A DNA stretch of 64,000 nt from an uncultured Faecalibacterium sp. (GTDB taxonomy: Bacteria > Bacillota > Clostridia > Oscillospirales > Ruminococcaceae). Position 1 is the stretch's first letter. Each line of letters starts with the position of its first letter. The stretch spans positions 124,001-188,000 of the forward strand of contig CAKSYT010000002.1 of NCBI GenBank assembly GCA_934524985.1, in the 5' to 3' direction. A model generated the notes under the pieces. It made no database searches. It had not been told where the DNA came from and saw nothing but the letters and a program-made list of their open reading frames with translations. This document shows, in pieces, positions 7,514 to 17,471 of the stretch. The position numbers and the translations under genes are program-made.

Positions 7514-8948
7514 AAAACTCAGCCACTCCTTTTTTCCGTTCCAGTACCTCCGCAAAGCGCTGGATATACTCGTTCGGATACTTAAAATTGAAGATGCGCT
7601 GCATCCGTTTGCCCTCATCGGCCACCAGTTTGGTGCTGCCGCCTGCACCCGCCGAAAGGATGGTCTGGACTTCCTCCATGATATAGATATTATAGTAACC
7701 CTCGTGGCCCGGCTTGCACCAGCCCACGTTTTCCAGATTTTGCAGCGTATTCTTCTGCCGGTAGAGGTAATAGGGGCGGTAGCCCGCTTCAGCCAGCAGA
7801 TGGCACTTTTCCAGCATGGCGGCTACGTCCGCGTAGTCGTTCTCCTTCTGATCCTCGATAACGATGCGGGACGCCCGCTTGAGGGTAAGGGTGTGGACGG
7901 TGATGTTCTCCGGCTGCAAGGCGATCGCCTGCCGCAGGCTGTGCTCAAAGCCCTCCACCGTATCCCCGGGCAGACCGGCAATGAGGTCCATGTTGATGTC
8001 CTCGTGCCCGGCGCGGCGGGCATCGGCGTAGCAATCCAGAATATCCTGTGCCGAGTGCTTGCGGCCGATGTTGGCCAGCACCGCGTCCGAGAAGGTCTGC
8101 GGGTTGATGGAGATGCGGGTAGCGCCGTATTCCTTGATGACCGCCAGCTTTTCGGCGTCGGTGCAGTCCGGGCGGCCCGCTTCTACGGTATATTCTACGA
8201 CCTTGCTCAGGTCAAAATTCTCCCGGACAGTGCCCATGAGCTGCCGCAGCTGGGCAGCGGAAAGGCTGGTGGGGGTGCCGCCGCCGATGTAGATGCTGCA
8301 CAAAGTCAGCCCGGCACGCTCGGCCTGCACCCGGATCTCTGCCACCTCTTTGCACAGGCAGTCCACATAGGGCTGCACCATCTTGCGGTCGCGGTCCAGA
8401 TTGCAGCTGACAAAGCTGCAATAGCTGCACCGGGAGGGGCAGAACGGGATGCCGATATACAGGCTGTACGTCTTGGGCGCACCGCCCAGCCGCAAGATAG
8501 GCTCCTGCAGGTCAGCAATTTCCTTCGCCATTGCGTATTTTTGTTCCGAGCAGTCGAACCGCTGCAAAAAGCAACGGTCGATCTGCTCTGCGCTCCACCC
8601 GGCGGCGCGCTTATCGTGGATCAGCCGCACCGGGCGCACACCGGTCATTTTGCCCCATGGCGGGCGGATGCCCGTCCACTGGCGCAGCAGGTCATAGGTC
8701 AGGCTGGCAAGGGCAAACTCCGGCGTTTCGCCGCCCTGTTCCACCGGCAGCGGCAGCGGAGCTTCCAGCGTTTTGCTCTTTTCTCCCTGCCGCACCAGCA
8801 CCCACAGACCGGCATCGGTCTTTTCTGCCCACAGACAGTCCTCGGCAGGCTCCGGCGGGGTCAGGGTCAGGGGTGCCATGGGGTAAAACAGGCGGGCAAG
8901 GTGCTCCACCTCGTACCCGGAGGGCAGCCCAGTGATATAGATCTTCAT
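7479..8948 (-). CDS. hemZ: Coproporphyrinogen dehydrogenase HemZ-like radical SAM protein
   Basis: 489 residues. After an N-terminal domain of about 165 residues particular to HemZ comes a radical SAM core with the cluster motif CPSRCSYCSF (about 172-181), the IYIGGGTPTSLS motif (about 222-233) and the HemN-like C-terminal half. HemZ proteins are annotated as oxygen-independent coproporphyrinogen III dehydrogenases, but the family's real substrate in Clostridia without full heme pathways is unclear. ATG at 8948 with AGAGAG upstream; part of the long operon. Confidence 0.88.
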   Translation of the reverse strand: MKIYITGLPSGYEVEHLARLFYPMAPLTLTPPEPAEDCLWAEKTDAGLWVLVRQGEKSKTLEAPLPLPVEQGGETPEFALASLTYDLLRQWTGIRPPWGKMTGVRPVRLIHDKRAAGWSAEQIDRCFLQRFDCSEQKYAMAKEIADLQEPILRLGGAPKTYSLYIGIPFCPSRCSYCSFVSCNLDRDRKMVQPYVDCLCKEVAEIRVQAERAGLTLCSIYIGGGTPTSLSAAQLRQLMGTVRENFDLSKVVEYTVEAGRPDCTDAEKLAVIKEYGATRISINPQTFSDAVLANIGRKHSAQDILDCYADARRAGHEDINMDLIAGLPGDTVEGFEHSLRQAIALQPENITVHTLTLKRASRIVIEDQKENDYADVAAMLEKCHLLAEAGYRPYYLYRQKNTLQNLENVGWCKPGHEGYYNIYIMEEVQTILSAGAGGSTKLVADEGKRMQRIFNFKYPNEYIQRFAEVLERKKGVAEFYDHDLGTETTG

Positions 8949-8960
8949 GTCGTTCTCTCT

Positions 8961-9578
8961 TTAAAAAATGTCGTTGCCGCCGCGCAGGGCGCTGCGGATA
9001 TAGTAGTTGTTGTCCAGCTCCGCGCCAAAGGTGGAAAATTCGCCGTGGCCGGGCAGCACCTGTGTTTCGTGGGGGATGGGCAGCTGTGCCAGCTTGCGCA
9101 GGCTGTCTGCCATCTGTGCGCTGCTGCCGCCCTCAAGGTCGGTGCGGCCGATACTGCCGCTAAACAGCGTATCACCGCAGAAAAGGTGCTCGCCGCACAG
9201 CAGCACCACGCTGCCGGGGGTGTGACCGGGGGTGTGCCACGCGGTAAAGCGCAGCTCATCCACCGCGAACTGCTCCCCTTCCGTGTAGCCGCAGTCCGCA
9301 GCGGAAAGCGGATACATCCGGTCCCCGGCAAGGTCTGCCTTTTCACAGTAGAGGGTGGCGTTCCACTCTGCCTTCAGCGCTGCCGCGCTGCCCACATGGT
9401 CGTAGTGGCCGTGGGTGCACAGGATGGTGGTAAGGGTGGCATTGTGCTGCTTTAAAATTTCGTCGTAGCTGTGCACCTCTGCCGCCGGGTCGATGACCAC
9501 AGCATGGCCTGCATCGGAGATGAGCAGAAAGGTGTTGGTATACAGCGGCGGTGCCGCAGGAATGTGAAAGCCTTGCAT
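8961..9578 (-). CDS. MBL-fold metallohydrolase, glyoxalase II-like
   Basis: 205 residues. The metallo-beta-lactamase fold has the metal-binding motif THGHYDHVG (about 56-64), a later His in the HTPGHTPGSV stretch, the FCGDTLFSGSIGRTD motif that carries the bridging Asp, and the final metal His in VLPGHGEFSTFG. Length matches small YcbL/GloB-like hydrolases acting on thioesters. The ATG at 9578 (after GGAG) is preferred to a start 21 nt upstream. Only 2 nt separate it from dtd. The substrate could be S-lactoylglutathione-like thiol esters; unproven. Confidence 0.87.
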   Translation of the reverse strand: MQGFHIPAAPPLYTNTFLLISDAGHAVVIDPAAEVHSYDEILKQHNATLTTILCTHGHYDHVGSAAALKAEWNATLYCEKADLAGDRMYPLSAADCGYTEGEQFAVDELRFTAWHTPGHTPGSVVLLCGEHLFCGDTLFSGSIGRTDLEGGSSAQMADSLRKLAQLPIPHETQVLPGHGEFSTFGAELDNNYYIRSALRGGNDIF

Positions 9579-9580
9579 GG

Positions 9581-10042
9581 TTACTCCTTCTTTTTCCACT
9601 CGTCGGTATCAATGATGATGGTGCAGGGGCCCTCGTTCACCAGCGACACCTGCATGTGCGCGCCGAACTCGCCGTGCTGCACGTCCTTGAGACCGTGCTT
9701 AGCCATCTCGGCAAGGAACAGCTCGTAGGCATCCACCGAGAGCGGCGGCTTTGCGGCCTTGATAAAGCTGGGACGGTAACCTTTTTTGGTGTCGCCGTAA
9801 AGGGTGAACTGGCTGACCACCAGTGCGGAATAGCCCAGATCCCGGGCGCTCAGGTTCAGCTTGCCCTCCGCATCCGGGAAAATGCGCAGACCTGCGCATT
9901 TATCGGCAAGCTTGGGCACGATGTCCAACGTGTCGGTGTCCCTGACCCCCAGCAGGATCATGATGCCCGGCCCGATGGCGCGGGGCTCGCCGCCTTCCAC
10001 CCGCACACTGGCAGAGGATACGGCCTGAATGACTGCTCGCAT
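9581..10042 (-). CDS. dtd: D-aminoacyl-tRNA deacylase
   Basis: 153 residues, a complete DTD: MRAVIQAVSSASVRVEG start, LSQFTL-type motif (ALVVSQFTLYGD) and the cross-subunit Gly-cisPro motif near the C-terminus (NEGPCTIIID). It hydrolyses D-amino acids mischarged on tRNA, acting as a dimer on RNA rather than with protein catalytic side chains. AAGGAG precedes the ATG. It sits directly after rel, a very common pairing in Firmicutes (rel-dtd). Confidence 0.96.
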   Translation of the reverse strand: MRAVIQAVSSASVRVEGGEPRAIGPGIMILLGVRDTDTLDIVPKLADKCAGLRIFPDAEGKLNLSARDLGYSALVVSQFTLYGDTKKGYRPSFIKAAKPPLSVDAYELFLAEMAKHGLKDVQHGEFGAHMQVSLVNEGPCTIIIDTDEWKKKE

Positions 10043-10046
10043 TGCG

Positions 10047-12389
10047 TTAACTCCTTGTCACCTTGAGCACATCCCGCACCTTGGAAAGGCGCGCCACCAC
10101 ACGGTTGAGGTGCTCGGTATTGTTGATGCCGATGGTCAGGCTGACCACGGCGCAGTTGTTTTCTACCTGACGGGCGTTCATGGCATAGATGGGCACCCGG
10201 ATATCGGCCAGTGCGCTGAGCACATCCTGCAGCAGCTCGTTGCGGTTCAGGGCGATGATCTCCAGCCCGGCCTTGTAGCTGTCCTTCACGCTGTCTGCCC
10301 AGTAGGCCTTGACCCAGCGGGGAGCGTTGGAGGGGTCCTTCATGCTGGCAACGGCGTTGGCGCAGGTCTGCTTGTGGATGGAAACGCCGAAACCGCGGGT
10401 GATAAAGCCCACGATGGGGTCGCCGGGCAGCGGGCTGCAGCACTTGGCAAACTTGATGGGGGTGTTATCAAAGCCCTCCACCACCACGCCGTCGGTGGCG
10501 TGTACGCGGCTCAGGTCTACCTTGGGCAGATCCTCCACCGACTTGTTCTCCTCGGCCTCGGCAGCCTTGAGCTTCTGCCACTCTTCCTTGAGCTTGGGCA
10601 GGCAGTTGGCAATGGTCATGCCGCCGTAGCCGATGGCGGCGTACAGCTCCTCGGCGCTGTTCTGGCGCATGCGGCGGGAGCAGCTGTCGATAAAATCATC
10701 CAGCTGGTCGTCCGGGATGATGATCATTTCCCGGCGCAGCTCCTTGGACAAGGCGTCCCGTCCCTGCTGGATATTCTCCTCCCGGCGCATCTTCTTGAAC
10801 CAGTTGCGGATCTTGCTCTTGGCTTCGCTGGTGCGCACGATCTTGAGCCAGTCGCGGCTGGGGCCCTTATCTACCGGGCCCAGCAGCACCTCAATGATCT
10901 CGCCGGTGGCCACCACATGGTCGATGGGCACCATGCGGTTGTTCACCTTGCAGCCCACCATGCGGTTGCCCACCGCCGAATGGATGGCGTAGGCAAAGTC
11001 GATGCAGGTAGCACCGGTGGGCAGGTTGATGACATCGCCCTTGGGGGTAAAGGCGAACACTTCTTCCGGCAGAAGGTCGCTCTTCAAATCGTGGAGCAGG
11101 TTGCCGGAATCCTCGCTCAGGCGCTGGTTTTCCAGCAGCTGGCTGACCCATGCCAGACGGTCGTCCAGCTTATCGTGGCCTTCGCGGCCTTCCTTGTACT
11201 TCCAGTGGGCGGCAACGCCGTACTCGGCCTGCTCGTCCATTTTGCGGGTGCGGATCTGCACCTCAAAGGGGATGCCCTCGTGCCCGATGACAGTGGTGTG
11301 CAGACTCTGGTAGCCGTTGGGCTTGGGGGTGGAGATATAGTCCTTAAAGCGGTTGGGCAGCGGGTGGTACATATCGTGGATGAGGCCAAGGGTGCTGTAA
11401 CACTCGGCCAGAGAATCCAGAATGACACGCACCGCGTAGATATCGTAGATCTCGTCAAAGGACTTGTTCTGCATGATGGTCTTGCGGTAGATGCCGTAGA
11501 TGCTCTTGACCCGGCGCTTGATGGTGGCACCCTCGATGCCGCTTTCCACCAGACGGCGCTCGATGACGCCGGACACCTTGATAAGGAACTCCTCACCGGC
11601 GCGCTCGCTGAGCATCCGGCTGATCTCGGCATAGCCCACAGGGTCCAGATAATGCAGGCTGCGGTCCTCCAGCTCTTCCTTGACGTTCAGGATGCCAAGG
11701 CGGTTGGCGATGGGGGCGTACACCTCCATGGTCTCGCGGGCCTTATCACGGCGTTTCTGCTCCGGCCAAGCATCGCCGGTGCGCATATTGTGCAGCCGGT
11801 CGCACAGCTTGATGATCATCACGCGGACATCCCGGCTCATGGCCAGCAGCATCTTGCGCAGGTTCTCGGCCTGCAACTCCTCAATATTGGAGAACTGGAT
11901 CTTGGTCAGCTTGGTCACGCCGTCCACCAGCAGCGCCACTTCCTCGCCAAAGGCTGCTTTCAGGTCGTCCAGCGTGGTGGGGGTATCTTCCACTACGTCA
12001 TGCAGCAGGGCGGCGGCGATGCTCTCGGAGTCCATGCCCAGATCCAGCACCAGCCGGGCGACTGCCAGCGGGTGGCAGATATAGGGCTCGCCGCTGCGGC
12101 GGCACACGCCGTTGTGGGCGTTGTTGGCCAGCTCGTAGGCTTTTTGGATCATCTCCATATTGTAGGCCTTGCCGCTGGCCTGAATGGCCTCGCACAGCTT
12201 TTCCCACGTTACGATCTCCGGGCGCACCTCAGAAGGCAGCGCCCCCTCCGGTGCGTCTGCCAGCAGTGCCGTAGCGGCTACGGTGGCGGTCTCCTGCACC
12301 GGCTGGTGCAGATGGGTCTTGGCAGAGTAGCCATCCTCGTCCCGTACAGGAGCCGGGACCGGGGCAGTATTTTTCTTTCCCTCAGGCAT
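10047..12389 (-). CDS. rel: Bifunctional (p)ppGpp synthetase/hydrolase Rel
   Basis: 780 residues, full-length RSH protein. Domain order: about 45 extra N-terminal residues; HD hydrolase domain with the paired His-Asp in LLHDVVEDTP (near 115); synthetase domain with YDIYAVRVIL and the GTP/ATP loop KPNGYQSLHTTV; TGS domain (DVINLPTGATCIDFAYAIHS); conserved Cys-rich region (FAKCCSPLPGDPIVGFI); C-terminal ACT domain. Both catalytic sites look intact, so the protein should make and degrade the alarmone. ATG at 12389 with GGAGG upstream; its first base abuts the recJ stop. Confidence 0.96.
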   Translation of the reverse strand: MPEGKKNTAPVPAPVRDEDGYSAKTHLHQPVQETATVAATALLADAPEGALPSEVRPEIVTWEKLCEAIQASGKAYNMEMIQKAYELANNAHNGVCRRSGEPYICHPLAVARLVLDLGMDSESIAAALLHDVVEDTPTTLDDLKAAFGEEVALLVDGVTKLTKIQFSNIEELQAENLRKMLLAMSRDVRVMIIKLCDRLHNMRTGDAWPEQKRRDKARETMEVYAPIANRLGILNVKEELEDRSLHYLDPVGYAEISRMLSERAGEEFLIKVSGVIERRLVESGIEGATIKRRVKSIYGIYRKTIMQNKSFDEIYDIYAVRVILDSLAECYSTLGLIHDMYHPLPNRFKDYISTPKPNGYQSLHTTVIGHEGIPFEVQIRTRKMDEQAEYGVAAHWKYKEGREGHDKLDDRLAWVSQLLENQRLSEDSGNLLHDLKSDLLPEEVFAFTPKGDVINLPTGATCIDFAYAIHSAVGNRMVGCKVNNRMVPIDHVVATGEIIEVLLGPVDKGPSRDWLKIVRTSEAKSKIRNWFKKMRREENIQQGRDALSKELRREMIIIPDDQLDDFIDSCSRRMRQNSAEELYAAIGYGGMTIANCLPKLKEEWQKLKAAEAEENKSVEDLPKVDLSRVHATDGVVVEGFDNTPIKFAKCCSPLPGDPIVGFITRGFGVSIHKQTCANAVASMKDPSNAPRWVKAYWADSVKDSYKAGLEIIALNRNELLQDVLSALADIRVPIYAMNARQVENNCAVVSLTIGINNTEHLNRVVARLSKVRDVLKVTRS

Positions 12390-14522
12390 TTATAGTTCCT
12401 CCAGACATTTCAGGATGGGGGCATCGGCAAGGTTCTTTTTGCCTGCTGTGGGCACCAGTTCCCAGAACTTTGCCCCGCCTTTTTCCGCTGCGGTGATCAG
12501 CCCCACCTGTTCCAAGGCGGCAACTGCCACCAGCGTTTTGCCGGTCTGCTCCTCGCCCAGCTTTGCGCACAGGGGCTGCAAGTCCTCGGCGTGCCAGCGA
12601 CGGGACTGCAATTCCCGGTACACGGCAATGATATCCGTGCGGGCGGGGGCGATTTGTTTCTTTTGTTCTTCGGTCAGGGGGGTGCCCCGGCGCAGCGCCT
12701 GCACCAGTGCAGCCTGCCGCGCCAGCTCTGCGCCCAGCCCTGCCGGGTGCAGGTCGATGATGCGGCCGGAAAGCTGCGCGCCCCGGGCGGACTCGTAGAC
12801 CGAAAGGTTCAGTGCCGCGTCCACCACATCGCCCAGCGCGTAGGGCAGCTGCTCGGCGGGCATCCCGAACCAGACGGCGTACAGGCAGCTGTTGCCCTGC
12901 CGCAGCCGCAGACGGCTGTGCCGCCCCTCCGATACCGGGTATACGCCGTCCACCACCGCGCTTTGCAGCAGGAACACCGGGGTGGGGTTCTCCGCTCCGT
13001 AGGGGGCCAGCTGCTCCAGATGCCGCACGCTTTCTACCGTGATGCGGTCCAGATGGATGGTCACGTCACAGGTAAGGGGCGGGGTGTGCAGCACCGGGCA
13101 CTCCCGGGCCGCCCACTCGTTCAGGCGGCGGCGCAGCTCGGGCAGGTTTTCTTCCCGGACGGAAAGTCCCGCCGCCATGGCGTGGCCGCCGTAGCGCACC
13201 AGAAGGTCGGCGCAGGAGCCGATGCAGGCGTGCAGATTAAAGCCCTGCACGCTGCGCCCGCTGCCCTTGCCCTCGCCGTGTTCATCAATAGTGACCACGA
13301 TGACCGGGCGTCCGGTGCGTTCCACCAGCCGGGACGCCACGATGCCGATGACACCGGGGTGCCAGTCCCGCCCCCACAGCAGCATGATGCGGTCGTCCAA
13401 GCGCTCGGGCTGCTGCTCCAGCAATTCCTCGGCGGCTTTGAAGATCTGCTGCTCGGTCTCCTGCCGGTGGGCGTTGATCTCGTTGAGTTTGTGCGCCAGC
13501 TCCTCAGCCCTGTCCGGGTCCTCGCAGAGCACCAGCTGCAAAGCGGTGACGGCGTTATCCATGCGGCCTGCCGCATTGATGCGGGGCGCGATGGCGTAGC
13601 TGATATTCTCGGCGGTGATGGGCTTGCCCGCAAGGCCGACTTCCTCTAAAAGTGCCCCAAAGCCGGGGCGGTCGGTCTGCTGCAGCTGCCGCAGACCGGC
13701 CTTGACAAGGGTGCGATTCTCCCCTACCAGCGGCATCACGTCCGCCACCGTGCCCACTGCGGCAAGGTCGCCGCAGTAATCCAGCATTTCCTCCGGCGGG
13801 CAGCCGTCCAGCGCGGCGCAGAGCTTAAACGCTACGCCCGCACCGCACAGACCCTTGAAGGGACTGTGGTCGTCCTCCCGGCGGGGGTCCACCACGGCCA
13901 CTGCCTTGGGCAAAGTCTCCGGCGGCAGATGGTGGTCGGTAATGATCAGATCCATGCCCAGCGAAGCCGCAAACTCGGCTTCCTCCACGGCAGAGATGCC
14001 GTTATCCACCGTCACGATAAGGGTGCAGCCCTTGTTGTGCATGGACTGGATGGCGTTTTTGGACAGGCCGTAGCCGTCCCCCTCGCGGCTGGGCAGCATA
14101 CACTTGACGGTCGCGCCCATGCCCTTGAGGTGTTGGTACAGCAGGGCGGTGGCGGTCACGCCGTCCACATCGTAATCGCCAAAGACCGCGATGGTCTCAC
14201 CGTTATCGATGGCCTGCCAGATGCGCTGACAGGCGGCGTCCATATCCGTCAGCAGGGCGGGGTCGGAAAGCTCCTCCTCCCCTGCCAGCAAGGTCAGCGC
14301 CTCGGCGGGGTCGGTGATGCCCCGGGCGGCAAGGATGCCCGCCAGCAGGGCGTTTTCCTTCTGCTGCGCCGCCAGCACGGCCTTATATTTTTCGTCCGAC
14401 CATGGCGCTTCGTCCATGGCCTGCTCTTCCAGCTGCGCCGCTGCCTGCTCGGCAATGGCGGCGGTCAGCTCCCGCACAGCGGTGCGGTCCAGCGGTTTTT
14501 GTTCCCAAGCACGGTAGGTCAT
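12390..14522 (-). CDS. recJ: Single-stranded-DNA-specific exonuclease RecJ
   Basis: 710 residues. RecJ degrades ssDNA 5'-3' in recombination and repair. The DHH phosphoesterase domain shows FGDYDVDGVTATA (about 114-126), the DHH motif in IITDHHLPP and DPRRED. The DHHA1 domain carries the GGHAMAAGLSV motif (about 432-442), followed by an OB-fold and a Clostridia-type C-terminal extension of about 150 residues. The ATG overlaps the xpaC-like stop as ATGA, with GGGAGG upstream. Confidence 0.95.
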   Translation of the reverse strand: MTYRAWEQKPLDRTAVRELTAAIAEQAAAQLEEQAMDEAPWSDEKYKAVLAAQQKENALLAGILAARGITDPAEALTLLAGEEELSDPALLTDMDAACQRIWQAIDNGETIAVFGDYDVDGVTATALLYQHLKGMGATVKCMLPSREGDGYGLSKNAIQSMHNKGCTLIVTVDNGISAVEEAEFAASLGMDLIITDHHLPPETLPKAVAVVDPRREDDHSPFKGLCGAGVAFKLCAALDGCPPEEMLDYCGDLAAVGTVADVMPLVGENRTLVKAGLRQLQQTDRPGFGALLEEVGLAGKPITAENISYAIAPRINAAGRMDNAVTALQLVLCEDPDRAEELAHKLNEINAHRQETEQQIFKAAEELLEQQPERLDDRIMLLWGRDWHPGVIGIVASRLVERTGRPVIVVTIDEHGEGKGSGRSVQGFNLHACIGSCADLLVRYGGHAMAAGLSVREENLPELRRRLNEWAARECPVLHTPPLTCDVTIHLDRITVESVRHLEQLAPYGAENPTPVFLLQSAVVDGVYPVSEGRHSRLRLRQGNSCLYAVWFGMPAEQLPYALGDVVDAALNLSVYESARGAQLSGRIIDLHPAGLGAELARQAALVQALRRGTPLTEEQKKQIAPARTDIIAVYRELQSRRWHAEDLQPLCAKLGEEQTGKTLVAVAALEQVGLITAAEKGGAKFWELVPTAGKKNLADAPILKCLEEL

Positions 14523-15844
14523 TCAAATTTCCTCCCGGTCAGGCCGTCGTTGGCCAGCATTCCCTGCAAAGCGGCGATCTCAGAAGAAATATCCATGGCT
14601 ACGTCCGAAAGCAGATTGTTATACAGGTTCTCATACGCTTGATTCAAGGTATGCAGAATGCCTGCGATATCCCTGCGGATGGTCTCGGCGTTTTCGCCCT
14701 GCTGCCCCTGCACATCGTTATAGGTGTGCAGCAGCTTGAGGGTGGTGGGGATATAATATTCCGCAAAGCGGCGGGTCTTGGGCTGGCTTTCCGGGTGTGC
14801 TTCCAGCCAGTCGCAGATGGCGGTAGTGGTCTTGTACATCGCCGCCAGCTCTTCCCGCGCCTGCGCGTCCTGCATGAGCTGCTGCTCTTTTTCCAGCACG
14901 GCAGCAAAGCGGCGGGCAGTATCGAGATTGAGCGGAGCATCGCCGGTTTCCGCCTTTTCCGGCTGCGGCTGCGCGGCGGCTGCTTTCTCCTTGGCGGCGC
15001 GGTAGTCCTCTGCCGTCAGGTAGAGCGTTTCGGTCTCATCGTCCAGCCATGCGTTCAGCCAGCCCTTATGGATGTAGCTGCGCAGTTTTTTCAGCGCTTT
15101 TTTCTTGGTCTGATGGGTCAGGTCTGCCAGCATCTCCACCGAAAGCCCCTTTTGCGCGTTCAGCTTTTCGGCTGCATCTGCCAACGCCCCCAGCTTTTTG
15201 GAGGCCGACAGCCGGGAGGCACCGCAGGCCGTCATCCAGCCAAAGCCCGCCGTGGCAAGGGCCAGCACGCTGCCGACGATGCCCAGCGCATTGTAGGCGG
15301 TGTTCATAACGTAGTCCGTGCCCGTCATCAGAATGCCGCCGCCCTCAGCAGTCGACACCACAACATCGCCCAGAGCCGTCGGCGAAATAACGCCCAACCC
15401 AATGAGGCAGCCCAGCGTTCCCAGCCCGAAGATCACTGCAAAGGTGATGCCCACGGCCAGCAAAGTGCAGCCTGCGCTGTACCGTTTTTTGGCGCTGATA
15501 CGGATGTTTTCCACCGGGGTCGGCTCCGGCTTTGCAAAGATCTGCCGGAACCAGCCGGGCATTCCGGCGGCATCTTCCGCGCGGAAGGGCTGCCCGGCAC
15601 TGCCGCTGGCAGAATTACCCTGTCCCCGGAAGGCTTTTGCCGCCTCCCCGATGCCATAGTTGGCTGCATGGACGGCTGCCTTGCCCACGTCCCACGCCCG
15701 GTCGCCAATGTCCATGCCCCTGCCCTCAAAGCCGTGGGCAAAGGCATCGGTCATGGTGTCGCCAAAGGCGCGGAGCTGGTCTTCCAGCTCCTGCTGCACC
15801 TGCCGGCCTTCGTTATTTCGGTTATCGTTTTCACGATCGTACAT
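14519..15844 (-). CDS. XpaC-like membrane-associated protein
   Basis: 441 residues, belonging to the 5-bromo-4-chloroindolyl phosphate hydrolysis (XpaC) family. An Asn/Glu-rich N-terminus precedes two hydrophobic spans (about 125-160, 180-215). A long helical C-terminal part follows (KKLGALADAAEKLNAQKG, later ICDWLEAHPESQPKTRRFAEYYIPTTLKLLHTY), which is the most conserved piece of the family. ATG at 15844 chosen for the AAGGGTGAG upstream. XpaC proteins often travel with tellurite-resistance-type TelA proteins, which are not seen here. Biochemical role unknown. Confidence 0.8.
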   Translation of the reverse strand: MYDRENDNRNNEGRQVQQELEDQLRAFGDTMTDAFAHGFEGRGMDIGDRAWDVGKAAVHAANYGIGEAAKAFRGQGNSASGSAGQPFRAEDAAGMPGWFRQIFAKPEPTPVENIRISAKKRYSAGCTLLAVGITFAVIFGLGTLGCLIGLGVISPTALGDVVVSTAEGGGILMTGTDYVMNTAYNALGIVGSVLALATAGFGWMTACGASRLSASKKLGALADAAEKLNAQKGLSVEMLADLTHQTKKKALKKLRSYIHKGWLNAWLDDETETLYLTAEDYRAAKEKAAAAQPQPEKAETGDAPLNLDTARRFAAVLEKEQQLMQDAQAREELAAMYKTTTAICDWLEAHPESQPKTRRFAEYYIPTTLKLLHTYNDVQGQQGENAETIRRDIAGILHTLNQAYENLYNNLLSDVAMDISSEIAALQGMLANDGLTGRKFE

Positions 15845-15854
15845 CAAAGTTTTC

Positions 15855-17450
15855 TCACCCTTCTGCCGGTGCATACCGGCTGATGATGGCGCGGGCCACC
15901 CGCAGGCCATCCACGGCGGCGCTCATAATGCCGCCCGCATATCCTGCACCCTCGCCGCAGGGGTAAAGCCCTGCCAGCTGGGTGCACACAAGATCTTCTT
16001 CCCGCTTGAGCCGTACCGGGCTGCTGGTGCGGGTCTCAAGGCCGGTGAGGATGGCGTCCGGCGCAGTGTAGCCCGCGATCTTGCGCTCGTAGGCGCGCAG
16101 ACCCGCCCGCAGGGTGTCCGCCAGCTCTCCGGGCAGCAATGCGCCGAGATCTGCGGCGGTCACGCCACGGTCGTAGGTAGGCTGTACGCTACCAATATGC
16201 AGCTGCCCGCGCCCTTCCAGAAAGCTTTGCACGTTCTCTGCCGGGGCGGCATAAGCCCCGGCGGCACGGCCGGCGGCGTAGGCCTTTGCTTCCAGCTCCC
16301 GCTGAAAGGCAATAGCGCGGCGGGGGTCGTTGGCAAAATCTGCCCCGCCCACGCTGACCACCACCGCCGCGTTGGCGTTTTTGCCGCTGCGGGCGTGGTA
16401 GCTCATGCCGTTGGTCACAACACGCTCTTCCTCACTGGCGGAAGCCACCACCTGACCGCCGGGGCACATACAGAAGGTGTACACGCACCGGTCGCCGACG
16501 TGCTGGGAGAGCTGGTATTCGCCCCGGGGCAGCGCCGGATGCCCGGCGGCTTCGTGATACAGGCTTTTTTCGATCTCGCTTTGCAGATGCTCGGCGCGGA
16601 AGCCCACGCTGAAGGGCTTGCATTCCAGCACAAGGCCGCTGTCCATCAGCATGCCGAAGGTATCCCGTGCCGAGTGCCCCACTGCAAACACCAGTGTCTC
16701 GCAGGCAAAGCTGCCATTTGTAGTAGTGATGCCCACCAACTGACCGTTTTTGCGTTCCAGCCCGGTAAGGGCGGTGTTGAAGTGCACCTCGCCGCCCAGA
16801 GACTCGATCTCCTTGCGGATGGAGGTGATGACGCCGCGCAGCAGGTCGGTGCCCACATGGGGTTTTTGCTTCCACGCGATCTCTGCCGGGGCACCGTGCT
16901 GCAAAAACACCTCGGTGACGAAATCACACAGCTCGTCCCCGATGCGGGTGGTCAGCTTACCATCCGAGAAAGTGCCCGCGCCGCCCTCGCCGAACTGGAT
17001 GTTGGCGTTGGGGTCCAGCTGACCGGTGGCAGAAAAGTGCTCCACCGCCTGCACACGGGCTTCCAGCGCAGGGCCGCGCTCCAGCACGATGGGGCGGTAC
17101 CCCTGCCGTGCCAGCAGCAAAGCCGCAAACAGCCCCGCCGGGCCCAGTCCGCACACCACAGGGCGGTGCGCAAGCGGCTGGGTGCCGGGCTGCAGGGTAA
17201 AGTCTGCCCGGCGGTGCAGGGCGGCGTCCGGGCAGCGCGCCGCAAGAGCGGCTTCCTCCCCGGGCTGCTTGAGGGTGACCGCCACGGTATACACCAGCTT
17301 GGGCTGGCCGTGGCGGGCATCCACCGAAAGCTTTGCCACGCCGGTGTGCTCTACCTTGCTGCGGGGCACCCGCAGGGTGTGCAGCGCCTTTTCAAATGCC
17401 TGCGGCTCCCCTGCGGAGAGGGGCAGACGGATGTTGCGAACCAGAATCAT
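15855..17450 (-). CDS. FAD-dependent dehydrogenase of the COG2509 type
   Basis: 531 residues. An N-terminal domain of about 90 residues is followed by the dinucleotide-binding motif CGLGPAGLFAALLLARQG (about 100-117) and an ERG acidic end of the Rossmann fold. Further FAD-binding elements are the NIQFGEGGAGTFSDGKL motif typical of this family and the closing GEGAGYAGGIMSAAVDGLRVA. Cys residues occur in CKPFSVGFR and in YTFCMCPGGQV; the latter motif is a family hallmark. It resembles geranylgeranyl reductase and HI0933-like flavoproteins. Substrate unknown. Confidence 0.88.
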   Translation of the reverse strand: MILVRNIRLPLSAGEPQAFEKALHTLRVPRSKVEHTGVAKLSVDARHGQPKLVYTVAVTLKQPGEEAALAARCPDAALHRRADFTLQPGTQPLAHRPVVCGLGPAGLFAALLLARQGYRPIVLERGPALEARVQAVEHFSATGQLDPNANIQFGEGGAGTFSDGKLTTRIGDELCDFVTEVFLQHGAPAEIAWKQKPHVGTDLLRGVITSIRKEIESLGGEVHFNTALTGLERKNGQLVGITTTNGSFACETLVFAVGHSARDTFGMLMDSGLVLECKPFSVGFRAEHLQSEIEKSLYHEAAGHPALPRGEYQLSQHVGDRCVYTFCMCPGGQVVASASEEERVVTNGMSYHARSGKNANAAVVVSVGGADFANDPRRAIAFQRELEAKAYAAGRAAGAYAAPAENVQSFLEGRGQLHIGSVQPTYDRGVTAADLGALLPGELADTLRAGLRAYERKIAGYTAPDAILTGLETRTSSPVRLKREEDLVCTQLAGLYPCGEGAGYAGGIMSAAVDGLRVARAIISRYAPAEG

Positions 17451-17471
17451 TTGTTGTGTTGTCCTTTTTCT

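Noticed and set aside
10029-12395. 788-codon open frame on the plus strand opposite rel
   Set aside because: Antisense shadow of a highly conserved gene in GC-rich DNA; its composition (His/Gly/Val/Gln-rich) resembles no protein and no ribosome site is present.
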